A DNA stretch of 64,000 bases from the NCBI RefSeq assembly GCF_039524395.1, contig NZ_BAAAGO010000018.1; one strand, written 5' to 3'. The translations under genes and the position numbers were made by a program. Shown here piece after piece: positions 17,517 to 26,245 of this stretch (position 1 is its first letter; every line of letters begins with the position of its first letter). The stretch comes from Micropruina glycogenica. Its GTDB lineage: Bacteria; Actinomycetota; Actinomycetes; Propionibacteriales; Propionibacteriaceae. A model generated the notes under the pieces. That model worked only from the letters and a program-made list of their open reading frames with translations, ran no database searches and was not told the origin of the DNA.

Positions 17517-20500
17517 CTACTGTCGCGGCAACCCCGAGACGGCGGCCGTCCACTGCTGCCGAGGGGGCAGCACCTCGGGCACCACCAGCCGGTCGGCCAT
17601 GATGTCGAAGAACCCCGCCCTGACCCGCTGCACCGGAACGCCGACCAGCTCCGCCCACGCGTGGGCGTAGATGGCCAGCTGAATGGGGTCGGCCCTTGCG
17701 ATGTCGCCGGTCTTCCAGTCGACCACCAGGTAGTCGTCACCGGCTGCGAACACGGCGTCGATGCGGCCACGCACCACGGTGCCGGCAACCACCATGCTGA
17801 ACGGCACCTCGACCCCCAGGGGACGGCGGGTGGCGAACTGGCCGCGCTCGAACGCGGCACTCATCGCCGCGAAGTGCGGGTCGTCGCTCGGCTCCACCCC
17901 CGGGTCGAACTCGAGGGACGGCGCGAGGGCGAAGCGCTGCTCGAGCCACCGGTGAAACCGAGTGCCCAGCCGCTGGGCCGCGACCGGCCGCTTGGGCATC
18001 GGACGGCCGGACTCGGTCAGAAAGCCGTCTGGGTCGCGGGTCAACCGCACCAGACCGGTGGCCGACAGGTACGTCGGACTCACCTGAACCGCCGGGTCGA
18101 GAGCCGCGGCGGCCAGCCGTTGCAACTCCGAATCCCACCCCGCCACCTCTGCGCGCTCGTCGACCGTCAGGCCGGACGGCTCGAGCGTGACCAGCAACTC
18201 CGATGCCGCATCGACCTGCTGCGCCAGCCGCAGGCGCCGCTCGCGCAGGTCTGGATCGCCGACCACCGGCCAGGCCAGGGCCGCCCCGCTGCCGGCCAGC
18301 GGGTTCTCGCCGTCGGGAGCGGGCGCCTCGGCCACCACCGTGCCGTGGGCGGCGATCAGCGGCAGGTAGGGCGAGGCTCGCCGGGGCCGGGTCAACTCAC
18401 CCTCCCAGGCGTGTGTCGAGGCAACCAGCAGTTGCTTGGCGCGCGTGACCGCCACGTAGGCCAGTCGGTCTTCGGCGTGCCTGATCTGCTGCTTCAACTC
18501 GGCCGCGTACTGCTTGAACCCGGCATCGGACGCCTCGGCCAGCTGCGGCACGGCGGCTGCGTCACCGCGCAGTCCGGCCGGCAGCACGCCGGCGTTGGTC
18601 ACCCAGTTGTCGGTGACCCGATCGCCGGGGAACACGCCCTCTGCCATACCGGGCAGAAACACCGCATGCCACTCCAACCCCTTGGCCCGGTGCACGGTGA
18701 GCAGTTTCACCGAATCGGCGTCGCTGGCCACCGCCTGATCGAGGCCGACGCCGTGTTCGCGCTCGGCGTTCAAGTAGGCCAGCAGCCCGCCGAGCGACGC
18801 CTCACCGTCGACGTCGCAGTAGGCGGCCACGGCGTCGGTGAAGGCGCCCAGTTGGGCCACGGACGCTCCCGCTGCCGCCAACTCGGCCTCCAAGCCCAAC
18901 GTGGTGACCACGCGACGCACCAGGTCGAGCACCGGTTCGCCGGCGTGCGCGCGCAGCCCCGCCAACTCGTGGGCCAGTCGAGAGAACCTACGCCGAGCGG
19001 CCGGGCTGTAGGGCAGGTCGCCCGGGTCGTGCAGTGCTTCGAGCAGGCTCGGCGTGGCGACCGCCTCGGTGCCGGCCAGGGCGCGGCCCAGGTCGTCCAC
19101 CAGGTCGCCGGGTCGGGGCACGCGCTGCGCCTGCACCAGCTCCAGGGCGCGCCTGCCCAGCAGTGCCAAATCGCCGATGCCGATCGCCCACCGGGCCGAG
19201 GTGAGCAGCCGAATCGCGGCCGGGTTCGCGCTCACGTCGTCGAGCAGGGCGAGCACCGAGCAGACCTCGACGATCTCGGGCAGCTCCAGCAGCCCGCCCA
19301 GGCCGACGATCTCGACCGGAACGTCACGGCTCAACAGGTCGGTGTACACCGCCGGAATCTGCCCGTTGCGGCGCACCAGCACCGCGATCTCGGCCCAGTT
19401 GGCCACCTCGCCCGCGTCGTGCAGGGCGACGATACGGTCGCCGATGAACCGCACCTCGTCGGGCCAGGTGTCGAATGACGCGATCTCGATGGCACCCGCC
19501 GGGGTACCCGGCGGCGCGGTGAGTTGCAGTTCGTGATCGCCGGCTTTCAGCAGCGGGTCGGCGCGCAACCCGGCCGCCAGGTCGTTGGCGGCGGCCAGAA
19601 TCACCGGACCGGAGCGGCGGTTCACGGTCAGGGCGAACGATGCGGCCGGCAGCCCGTCCGCTGAGGGAAAGTCGTTCGCGAACTGAAGGATGTTGCTGGC
19701 CGCGGCACCCCGCCAACCGTAGATGGCCTGGTGGGGGTCGCCGACGGCGGTGACGGCGTGCCCTCGACCGTGGGAGGCGTCGGGGCCCGAGAACAGGGCC
19801 CGCAGCAACGCCGCCTGCGCAGACGACGTGTCTTGGTATTCGTCGAGCAGCACCACCCTGAACTGCTGCCGCAGCAACTCGCCGACGGCCGGCACCTGCT
19901 CGGCCAGCCGTGCGGCCACCGCCATCTGATCGGCGAACTCCACGTAACCCAGCCGGCGCTTCAGGTCGGCGTAGGCGGTGGTGAGACCGAGCAGTTCGAG
20001 CCGCTGCTCGGTGATGGAGCGGGCATCGCGCACCGACACGTATTCACGCCGAGCCCGGTTGAGCGGCGCCTCGGCCAGCGCGGTGAGAAAATCGCGGGCG
20101 TGCGCACCCACCTCATCGGGGCTCACCAGGTGTGAGGTGAGCTCGGCGTCGAGCTTGAGCAGGCGCTCGACCAGCGTGACCGGCACGAAGCCCGACAGGT
20201 GCTCGAACGGACCCGCCGCGTTGGTCACCACCCGAGCCGCGAGCCGATACCGAGAAGCGCCGGTGATCATCACCGGGTCGCTCTCGACCCCGATGCGCAA
20301 CCCGTGCTCGCTGACCAGACGCGCCGCGAACGCGTCGTAGGTGAGCACCAACTGCTCCCCCGCCTCATCGACGCCGTCGACGGCCACGACTCCGGCCCGC
20401 TGCAGTGCGGCGCGCACCCGGGCCGACAGCTCGGCCGCCGCCTTGCGGGTGAAGGTGAGCCCCAGCACCTGCTCGGGCGCCACCTGCCTGCTGCCCACCA

Positions 20501-20660
20501 GCCACACCACCCGGGCAGCCATCACCGTGGTCTTGCCCGAGCCGGCGCCGGCGATGATCACCCCCGGCTGCAGTGGCGCGGTGATCGCGGCGAGTTGCTG
20601 CGCCGAGAACTGCAACCCCAGCAGGTCGCTGAGTTGATCCGGTGAGGTGAGCACGGTCAC
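17517..20660 (-). CDS. adnB: AdnB-like helicase-nuclease subunit
   Basis: 1047 residues from GTG 20660, which overlaps the adnA stop as GTGA; the longer open frame from 20717 would overlap adnA by 61 bases. AdnAB is the actinobacterial heterodimeric double-strand-break resection motor-nuclease. Seen: Walker A IAGAGSGKTTVM near residue 35, LLDEYQDTSSAQ (II), GDPHQAIYGWRGAA (III), TVNRRSGPVI (IV), TVHRAKGLEWHAVF (V), YVAVTRAKQLLV (VI). A C-terminal RecB-type nuclease follows with GTRFHRWLEQRF, RGRIDAVF and LVVDWKTGD. Unlike AdnA, no cysteine set for an Fe-S cluster is visible around the nuclease domain. Confidence 0.93.
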   Translation of the reverse strand: MTVLTSPDQLSDLLGLQFSAQQLAAITAPLQPGVIIAGAGSGKTTVMAARVVWLVGSRQVAPEQVLGLTFTRKAAAELSARVRAALQRAGVVAVDGVDEAGEQLVLTYDAFAARLVSEHGLRIGVESDPVMITGASRYRLAARVVTNAAGPFEHLSGFVPVTLVERLLKLDAELTSHLVSPDEVGAHARDFLTALAEAPLNRARREYVSVRDARSITEQRLELLGLTTAYADLKRRLGYVEFADQMAVAARLAEQVPAVGELLRQQFRVVLLDEYQDTSSAQAALLRALFSGPDASHGRGHAVTAVGDPHQAIYGWRGAAASNILQFANDFPSADGLPAASFALTVNRRSGPVILAAANDLAAGLRADPLLKAGDHELQLTAPPGTPAGAIEIASFDTWPDEVRFIGDRIVALHDAGEVANWAEIAVLVRRNGQIPAVYTDLLSRDVPVEIVGLGGLLELPEIVEVCSVLALLDDVSANPAAIRLLTSARWAIGIGDLALLGRRALELVQAQRVPRPGDLVDDLGRALAGTEAVATPSLLEALHDPGDLPYSPAARRRFSRLAHELAGLRAHAGEPVLDLVRRVVTTLGLEAELAAAGASVAQLGAFTDAVAAYCDVDGEASLGGLLAYLNAEREHGVGLDQAVASDADSVKLLTVHRAKGLEWHAVFLPGMAEGVFPGDRVTDNWVTNAGVLPAGLRGDAAAVPQLAEASDAGFKQYAAELKQQIRHAEDRLAYVAVTRAKQLLVASTHAWEGELTRPRRASPYLPLIAAHGTVVAEAPAPDGENPLAGSGAALAWPVVGDPDLRERRLRLAQQVDAASELLVTLEPSGLTVDERAEVAGWDSELQRLAAAALDPAVQVSPTYLSATGLVRLTRDPDGFLTESGRPMPKRPVAAQRLGTRFHRWLEQRFALAPSLEFDPGVEPSDDPHFAAMSAAFERGQFATRRPLGVEVPFSMVVAGTVVRGRIDAVFAAGDDYLVVDWKTGDIARADPIQLAIYAHAWAELVGVPVQRVRAGFFDIMADRLVVPEVLPPRQQWTAAVSGLPRQ

Positions 20661-23600
20661 GCGACCACCTGCCGTCCGGACGGTTTGGCGGGGCAGCTGG
20701 TCTGAAACGGGCACCACTGGCAGCCCGTGCCCGGTGTAGCGGGGTAGCGCCCCTCACGCACCAGGCCCACCGCCCGCGACAACCGCTCGTGCACCCAGGT
20801 GGGGTACCCGGCGTCCTGCTCGCCCAGGCTGGGCTGCTCGCGCAGCGCGGCCTGGTGAAACTCGCGCGGATAGTCGTCGAGGTCGCTGCCCGCAGCCAGC
20901 CGCAGAAACACCAGGGCGCCGCCCGCACTGTGCGCCCCCGGGCCCGCCACGGCCTCGAAACCGCCGGCCTCGATGGCCAACTGGTACACGCCCAACTGTT
21001 CGTGCGACGCCGCAGCCGAGGCGGTGATGGGCCGCTTGTTGGTCTTGAAGTCGACCACCCGCAGACCGCCGTCGGCGGTACGTTCGAGCCGGTCGACGGT
21101 GCCGACCAACTGCACCGGCGTGCCGTCGACGTCGAGTTGCACGTCGAACGGCACCTCGACCCCGACCACGTCGGCGTGGCTGTTGGTCTGCTGCCAGTTG
21201 ACGAACCTGGCCAGCGCGTCTTCGGCCTTGACGCGCTCGGCCGCCGAGAGCCACGACGCCTCGAACGGCAACTCCGACCACACCTCGTCGAGCCGCTCGG
21301 ACAGCTCATCGAGGCTCAACTCGTCGTTGCGGGCGTGCTCGGCCAGCACGTGAATCACCGACCCGAGGCTGGCGTTGGCGTTGCGCGGCGGGTCGGCGCG
21401 CACCTGACGGTTCAGATAGTGCTGGCGCGGGCAGGTCAGCAGCGCGGTCAGCGCCGACGGGCTGAGCCGCACCGGTACCGACGCCGGACGGGCACCGCCG
21501 GTGGGCTCGGCGAGCCCCCACCAGTGCGAGGGGCGGGCCTGCTGCACCAATGGGCGCCCCTGCGCGTCGGTCAGCGCGGCCAACCGCGCCAGCCGCTGCG
21601 CCGCGGCCTCGCGCAGCGCTGCCGAACAGTCGGGGCTGGTGGCCCGGCGCCGCAGTTCGGCCACCAGCGCCGGCAGGGTGAGCGGACGGCTGCTCGGCAC
21701 GTAGTCGGTGACCGGCACCCCCAGTTCGGCGATGAACCGCGATGGCTGATTCGCCTCGCCGTCGGAGCCTTGCACCGCGGTGACGATCAGCCGCTGCTGT
21801 GCCCTGCTACAGGCCAGGTGGAACAGTCGGCGTTCGTCGGCCAGGCTCTCGCGGCTGTCGGGCCGGCCCACCAGCCCGTCACTGAGCAGCTCGGCCGGAT
21901 CGAGGATCGCCCCGCCCTGGCCGGGTGCCGGCCACAACCCTTCTTGCACCCCGGCGACCACCACCACCGCCCACTCCAGGCCCTTGGCCCGGTGTGCGGT
22001 CAACAGCCGGACGCCCCGGCCGCGCACCTCGGCCTCGCGGGTGGTGTCGGCGGGAATCTCTTGCGCCGCAACCTCGGCCAGAAAGCCCCGGACGCCACCC
22101 GCACCCGCCGGCTGCTCGGTGGCGGCTGCGGCGGCGAACAGGGCGATCACCGCGTCGAGGTCGCGGTCGGCCCGCCGCCCGCTCTCACCGCCGTCACGGC
22201 TGGCCCGCTGCAGCCGCTCGGCCCAGTCGGTGCCCGACCACAACGTCCACAACACCTCGGCGGCGCCGTTGCCCGGCACGGTCAGGGTGCGCCCAGCCGC
22301 TCCGAGCAGTCCCGCGAGCGCCCGCAGCGCACCGACCTCGGGTGTCTCGGGCAGCTCAGTCAGTCGCTCGGGCTCGCTGAGCACGTCGGCGATCAACTGA
22401 CCAGGCGAGCGGCCCACGATGGCCGACCCGGTGGCCTCGCGTTCTGTTTGCAGCAGCAACCGGCCGACCGTACGCAGCGCCACCGCGTCGAGCCTGCCCA
22501 GGGGCGAGGTGAGCAGCCGCTTGGCCTCGTCGGCGTCGAGTTCGCCGCCGCGCAGCACCACCTCGAGCGCCAACAGCAGCGGACGGACGGCCTGCTCGGC
22601 CAGCAGCGGAATCTCGTCGCCGGCCACCTCGACCGGAATGCCCGCCGCGACCAGGGCCCGCGCGATCGGTGCGATCTGCCGGCGGCCGGAGCGCACCAGA
22701 ACCGCCAGATCACCGTGCTCGAAGCCCTCGTCGAGGTGAGCCCGGCGCAACTGCTCGGCGATCAACTGCGCCTGCTCCGATTCCGAGGCACACACGATCG
22801 CCTGCACCTCGGGTGGTGACCCCGGCTCAGCCGCAGTCGGCTCGGGTCGCAAAGCCGCCACGGCCGCATCGCCGAGCACCGGCAGCGGCAGCCGCCGCGC
22901 CACCCGAGCCGTCGCCGCAGCCAGACCAGCCGTCGCCCGGTGGCTGCCGGGCAGCACCAGCACCGGGGCGGGTTCGCCCTGCGCCGTCGGAAAGGTTGCC
23001 GAAAACTCGGCCAGACCACGGGGGTGCGCCCCACGAAACCGGAACACGACCTGATCGGGGTCGCCGACGGCCAGAATCGGGCCACCCGCAGGCACCAGGG
23101 CCCGCAGCAGACCGATCTGAGCAGGGTCGAGTTCGCCGTATTCGTCGACGATCACCCGCGACACCCGCGCCCGTACCGTGGCGACCAGTGCGGGGTCGGT
23201 GAGCGCGATGCGCGCGCGGTGCACCAGTTCGGCGTAGTCGAGGCTGCCTTCGTGGTCGAGCACGTCGAGGTACTCGGCGAAGAAGCGGCCGACGCTCGCC
23301 CACTCGGGTCGGTCGGCCGCGGCGCCGAACGCCGTCACGTCGTCGGGGTCGAGGCCGAGCTGCCGCACGCGCGCGATCGCCCCCCGCACCTGCCGCGCGA
23401 ACGCACGGGTGCCGATCGCCTGTCGAACGTCGGTCGGCCAGGCCGCCGCCCCTCGTCCGCCGAGTAGCTCGCGCACCCGGAACTCCTGCTCGGGTGCGGT
23501 GAGCAACCGCGGCTCGGGTTGGCCCGGCTCGGCGGCCAGCCGCAGCAGCCACAGGCAGAACGCGTGCATGGTGGTGACCCACGGCGGGCTGACCGTGCGG

Positions 23601-23848
23601 TTCATGGCGCGTGCCACCCGGTTGCGCAGATCACTGGCCGAGCGGCGCGCGAACGTGAACACCAACGGCTGTGGCCCGTCGGCGGCCCGAGCGTCGAGTT
23701 CGAGAGCCGCGGCCGCCGCGACCACCGTGGTCTTGCCCGACCCCGGCGGACCGATCACCAGCGCGGGGCCACCCCGGTGGCCCTCGACGGCGGCACGCTG
23801 TGGCTCGCTCAGGGCCACGGTGACAGACGTCGCGCCGACTCGTTGCAT
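20657..23848 (-). CDS. adnA: AdnA-like helicase-nuclease subunit with Fe-S cysteines
   Basis: 1063 residues from ATG 23848; TTG 23860 is an unlikely alternative. Seen: Walker A IGPPGSGKTTVVAAAA, VDEYGELDPAQIGLL in motif II position, GDPDQVVFRFRGAHP (III), LLTAHRAKGLEWAVVV (V) and HLACSRAQQRLIV (VI). The last 300 residues are a RecB-family nuclease (GTVDRLERTADG, LRVVDFKTNKR) bracketed by cysteines: LTCPRQHYLN before it and TGCQWCPFQTSCPAK after it. This is the C-x(n)-CxxCx5C arrangement of an AddB/AdnA-type Fe-S cluster. First gene of adnA-adnB-nudC; divergent from the cold-shock gene. Confidence 0.93.
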   Translation of the reverse strand: MQRVGATSVTVALSEPQRAAVEGHRGGPALVIGPPGSGKTTVVAAAAALELDARAADGPQPLVFTFARRSASDLRNRVARAMNRTVSPPWVTTMHAFCLWLLRLAAEPGQPEPRLLTAPEQEFRVRELLGGRGAAAWPTDVRQAIGTRAFARQVRGAIARVRQLGLDPDDVTAFGAAADRPEWASVGRFFAEYLDVLDHEGSLDYAELVHRARIALTDPALVATVRARVSRVIVDEYGELDPAQIGLLRALVPAGGPILAVGDPDQVVFRFRGAHPRGLAEFSATFPTAQGEPAPVLVLPGSHRATAGLAAATARVARRLPLPVLGDAAVAALRPEPTAAEPGSPPEVQAIVCASESEQAQLIAEQLRRAHLDEGFEHGDLAVLVRSGRRQIAPIARALVAAGIPVEVAGDEIPLLAEQAVRPLLLALEVVLRGGELDADEAKRLLTSPLGRLDAVALRTVGRLLLQTEREATGSAIVGRSPGQLIADVLSEPERLTELPETPEVGALRALAGLLGAAGRTLTVPGNGAAEVLWTLWSGTDWAERLQRASRDGGESGRRADRDLDAVIALFAAAAATEQPAGAGGVRGFLAEVAAQEIPADTTREAEVRGRGVRLLTAHRAKGLEWAVVVVAGVQEGLWPAPGQGGAILDPAELLSDGLVGRPDSRESLADERRLFHLACSRAQQRLIVTAVQGSDGEANQPSRFIAELGVPVTDYVPSSRPLTLPALVAELRRRATSPDCSAALREAAAQRLARLAALTDAQGRPLVQQARPSHWWGLAEPTGGARPASVPVRLSPSALTALLTCPRQHYLNRQVRADPPRNANASLGSVIHVLAEHARNDELSLDELSERLDEVWSELPFEASWLSAAERVKAEDALARFVNWQQTNSHADVVGVEVPFDVQLDVDGTPVQLVGTVDRLERTADGGLRVVDFKTNKRPITASAAASHEQLGVYQLAIEAGGFEAVAGPGAHSAGGALVFLRLAAGSDLDDYPREFHQAALREQPSLGEQDAGYPTWVHERLSRAVGLVREGRYPATPGTGCQWCPFQTSCPAKPSGRQVVA

Positions 23849-24051
23849 GTGGGTATGCAATCACCCGCCACCGACATTTCGCGGACGGCGACACGCGCTT
23901 GCTCGTCACCCGCGTGAGTGACATGTGTCGCAGGAGTGTGACAGGGTTGCAGAACTGCCGCGACGGTGGCCGCAAGCCGCCGGGACAACTCGTTCGGCAG
24001 TGTTCCTGATCCGCCCGAGAGGATCGCACAAGGTAGTAGAAGGAGAGGTTC

Positions 24052-24255
24052 ATGGCGCAGGGAACCGTCAAGTGGTTCAGTGCCGAGAAGGGCTACGGCT
24101 TCATCGAGGTGGACGGCGGCACGCAAGACGTGTTCGTGCATCACACGGCCATCGACGCACAGGGGTTCCGCACTCTCACCGAGGGTCAAAAGGTGGAGTT
24201 CGAGATCACCAGCGGCCCCAAGGGTCCGCAGGCCGATCAGGTCCGGGGGCTGTGA
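24052..24255 (+). CDS. Cold-shock family RNA chaperone (CspA-like)
   Basis: 67 residues, one cold-shock domain covering the whole protein: GTVKWFSAEKGYGFIEV contains RNP1 and DVFVHHTAI is RNP2. It binds single-stranded nucleic acid and melts RNA structure in the cytosol. A strong ribosome binding site (AAGGAGAGG) precedes ATG 24052. The 200-base spacer from adnA (23849-24051) would hold divergent promoters and an untranslated leader. A strong hairpin follows 23 bases after the stop, so it is probably monocistronic. Confidence 0.97.
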   Translation: MAQGTVKWFSAEKGYGFIEVDGGTQDVFVHHTAIDAQGFRTLTEGQKVEFEITSGPKGPQADQVRGL

Positions 24256-24278
24256 CCTCGGCAGCACCGGCTTCATTC

Positions 24279-24313
24279 GACGGGCCCCACCACTGCCACT
24301 GGCGGGGCCCGTC
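24279..24313. terminator. GC-rich hairpin after the cold-shock gene
   Basis: A perfect 10-base inverted repeat (GACGGGCCCC / GGGGCCCGTC) with a 15-base loop. There is no T-run, as is usual in high-GC actinobacteria. It separates the cold-shock gene from the telA operon. Confidence 0.6.
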
Positions 24314-24378
24314 GGCGTCTTCAGGCTTCCAGGGTTGTCCCCGACCGCTCCCCACTGCCTGGCCAACCGCCCGCCCGC

Positions 24379-24384
24379 TAGATT
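24379..24384 (+). promoter_or_regulatory. Candidate -10 (TAGATT) of the telA-to-FHA operon
   Basis: CTAGATTGG with TAGATT 38 bases before ATG 24422; the same nine bases occur before the DUF3107 gene at 39022-39030. It lies after the cold-shock hairpin, so the nine-gene operon has a likely promoter of its own. No convincing -35 is visible. Confidence 0.4.
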
Positions 24385-24421
24385 GGACGGCACGCCCAAC
24401 CGACCGTTTCGAGAGGTAGTC

Positions 24422-25648
24422 ATGAGCTCGACCACTCCCTCGGGTGGCGCCGCCGCGGCCATGCCGCTGCAGCCCCCCGCCACCCTCACCCTGACCGTGC
24501 CCGAGGCCCCGTCCGCCGTGGTAGCCACCCAGGCGCCGGCGATGGCTCCGCAGGTGGACGCCCGGCAGGTGCCGGTGCTCGACGCCAAGGTCGACGAGTT
24601 TCTGGGCGCGCTCGATGGGGCCGAGGCGAAGTCACCCACGTTCACGGCTCAGGCCGACGCGGTGCGCAGCATGGGCGACACCGACATTCGCAAGGCCGCC
24701 GAAACGTCCAACCGGCTGTTGAACGCGCCGGTGCGTGCGCTCAAAGAGGGTGGCCTGTCCGAGGGCTCGAAGGTGGGCCAGACCCTGTTGCAGCTGCGCC
24801 GCACCGTCGAAGACCTCGACCCCGGCCAGGCCCGGGGGGCCAAGAAGTTTCTCGGCATGATTCCGTTCGGCGACCAGATGACCGACTACTTTCGCCGCTA
24901 CCAGAGCAGCCAGCAGCAACTCAACGGCATTCTGCACGCGCTGCGCAGCGGTCAGGACGAGCTGACCAAAGACAACGTCGCGCTCAACATGGAGAAGCAG
25001 AATCTGTGGACCGTGATGGGCCGGCTCAACCAGTACGTCTACATCGCCGAGCGGCTGGACGCGCGGTTGTCGGCCCAGATCGCCGAGCTGCAGATGACCG
25101 ACCCCGACAAGGCGAAGGCGCTCAGCCAGGACGTGCTGTTCTACGTGCGGCAAAAACACCAGGACCTGCTCACCCAGCTCGCGGTGTCGATTCAGAGCTA
25201 CCTGGCGATCGACATCATCATCAAGAACAACATCGAGCTCATCAAGGGGGTCGACCGGGCCAGCACCACCACCATTTCGGCGCTGCGCACGGCCGTGATC
25301 GTGGCGCAGGCGCTGGGCAACCAGAAGCTGGTCCTCGACCAGATCACCGCACTGAACACCACCACCTCGCAGATGATCCAGCGCACGTCCGAGATGCTCA
25401 AAGAGAACTCGGCGCGCATTCAAGAGCAGGCCGCCAGCTCGACCATCGGCTTGGAGCAGTTGCAGGCGGCGTTCGCGAACATCTACCAGACCATGGATTC
25501 GATCGACGAGTTCAAGGCCCGGGCCCTCGACACCATGGCGCAGACCATCGGCGTGCTCGAGGGTGAGGTGGTCAAGAGCAAGGACTACCTCGAACGGGTG
25601 GCCCAGCAAGACACCCGCAGCCAGTCGATGCCGCAGATCACCATCTGA
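24422..25648 (+). CDS. telA: TelA-family toxic anion resistance protein
   Basis: 408 residues from ATG 24422 (GAGAGG upstream); the open frame continues further 5' but without coding character. After a Pro/Ala-rich first 55 residues comes the TelA domain: MGDTDIRKAAETSNRLLNAP, then ARGAKKFLGMIPFGDQMTDYF and a long helical region ending IDEFKARALDTMAQTI. TelA proteins are cytosolic helical proteins named from tellurite resistance, though their molecular activity is not established. This is the first gene of an operon leading to PknG and its phosphatase. No TerC/TerD-type genes are nearby, so a role in the signalling pathway is as likely as metal resistance. Confidence 0.9.
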   Translation: MSSTTPSGGAAAAMPLQPPATLTLTVPEAPSAVVATQAPAMAPQVDARQVPVLDAKVDEFLGALDGAEAKSPTFTAQADAVRSMGDTDIRKAAETSNRLLNAPVRALKEGGLSEGSKVGQTLLQLRRTVEDLDPGQARGAKKFLGMIPFGDQMTDYFRRYQSSQQQLNGILHALRSGQDELTKDNVALNMEKQNLWTVMGRLNQYVYIAERLDARLSAQIAELQMTDPDKAKALSQDVLFYVRQKHQDLLTQLAVSIQSYLAIDIIIKNNIELIKGVDRASTTTISALRTAVIVAQALGNQKLVLDQITALNTTTSQMIQRTSEMLKENSARIQEQAASSTIGLEQLQAAFANIYQTMDSIDEFKARALDTMAQTIGVLEGEVVKSKDYLERVAQQDTRSQSMPQITI

Positions 25649-25690
25649 TCGGGCTGCACCCACATCACGTCGACGCAGGACACAACACAC

Positions 25691-26245
25691 ATGGGTTTCT
25701 GGGACTGGCTGACCGGCCGGGCCGCCACGCCGCAGCCGGCACCCGTGCCCGACGTCGACCCCGCACCCACGCAGGCCGACATCACGGCCTCGCTGGCGGG
25801 GGTCGACCAACTGATCGGCTCCGGCACGTTGCCGTCCGTGGTGCGCTCGCGGGCCGCCCGGGTGACGGCACTGGTGCGCAAGACGCTGCCCCGGCTCGAA
25901 TCGCTCGGCCTGGGTAGCTACGACGCCTACTCGGTGGTGGCCACGGCCACCGACTACCTGCCCGAGGCGATCGGTGCCTACCTGCGGCTGCCACGCGACT
26001 GGGCCGACTCGCGTCCGGTCGAGAACGGCAAGACCCCGCTGCTGCTGCTGATCGACCAGTTGGACCTGCTGGGCGCGACGATGGAAAAGATCTACGACGC
26101 GGCCAACGCCACCGACGCGGCCGCACTGATCACCCACGGCCGGTTCCTGCAAGAGCGCTTCGGCCACCCCGCGGCACCGGTCGAGATGACCCTGCCGCCG
26201 CCCACCGACCAACACCCGAAGCCCCTCGATCTGGAGCGCCCGTGA
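25691..26245 (+). CDS. Unknown 184-residue protein in the telA-pknG operon
   Basis: Starts MGFWDWLTGRAATP, then a Pro-rich stretch and a helical body (DQLIGSGTLPSVVRSRAARV, LRLPRDWADSRPVENGKTP, LLIDQLDLLGATMEKIYDAA). No membrane segment, no cysteine and no recognisable catalytic motif. The body resembles proteins that accompany TelA/AAA+ genes in actinobacteria, but I cannot name the family. It ends in a GTGA overlap with the AAA+ gene, so the two are probably translated together. Confidence 0.8.
   Translation: MGFWDWLTGRAATPQPAPVPDVDPAPTQADITASLAGVDQLIGSGTLPSVVRSRAARVTALVRKTLPRLESLGLGSYDAYSVVATATDYLPEAIGAYLRLPRDWADSRPVENGKTPLLLLIDQLDLLGATMEKIYDAANATDAAALITHGRFLQERFGHPAAPVEMTLPPPTDQHPKPLDLERP

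Noticed and set aside
24422..25648. Tellurite resistance operon of the classical ter type
   Set aside because: Only TelA is present; no TerB, TerC, TerD or TerZ-like genes accompany it, while kinase-signalling genes do.
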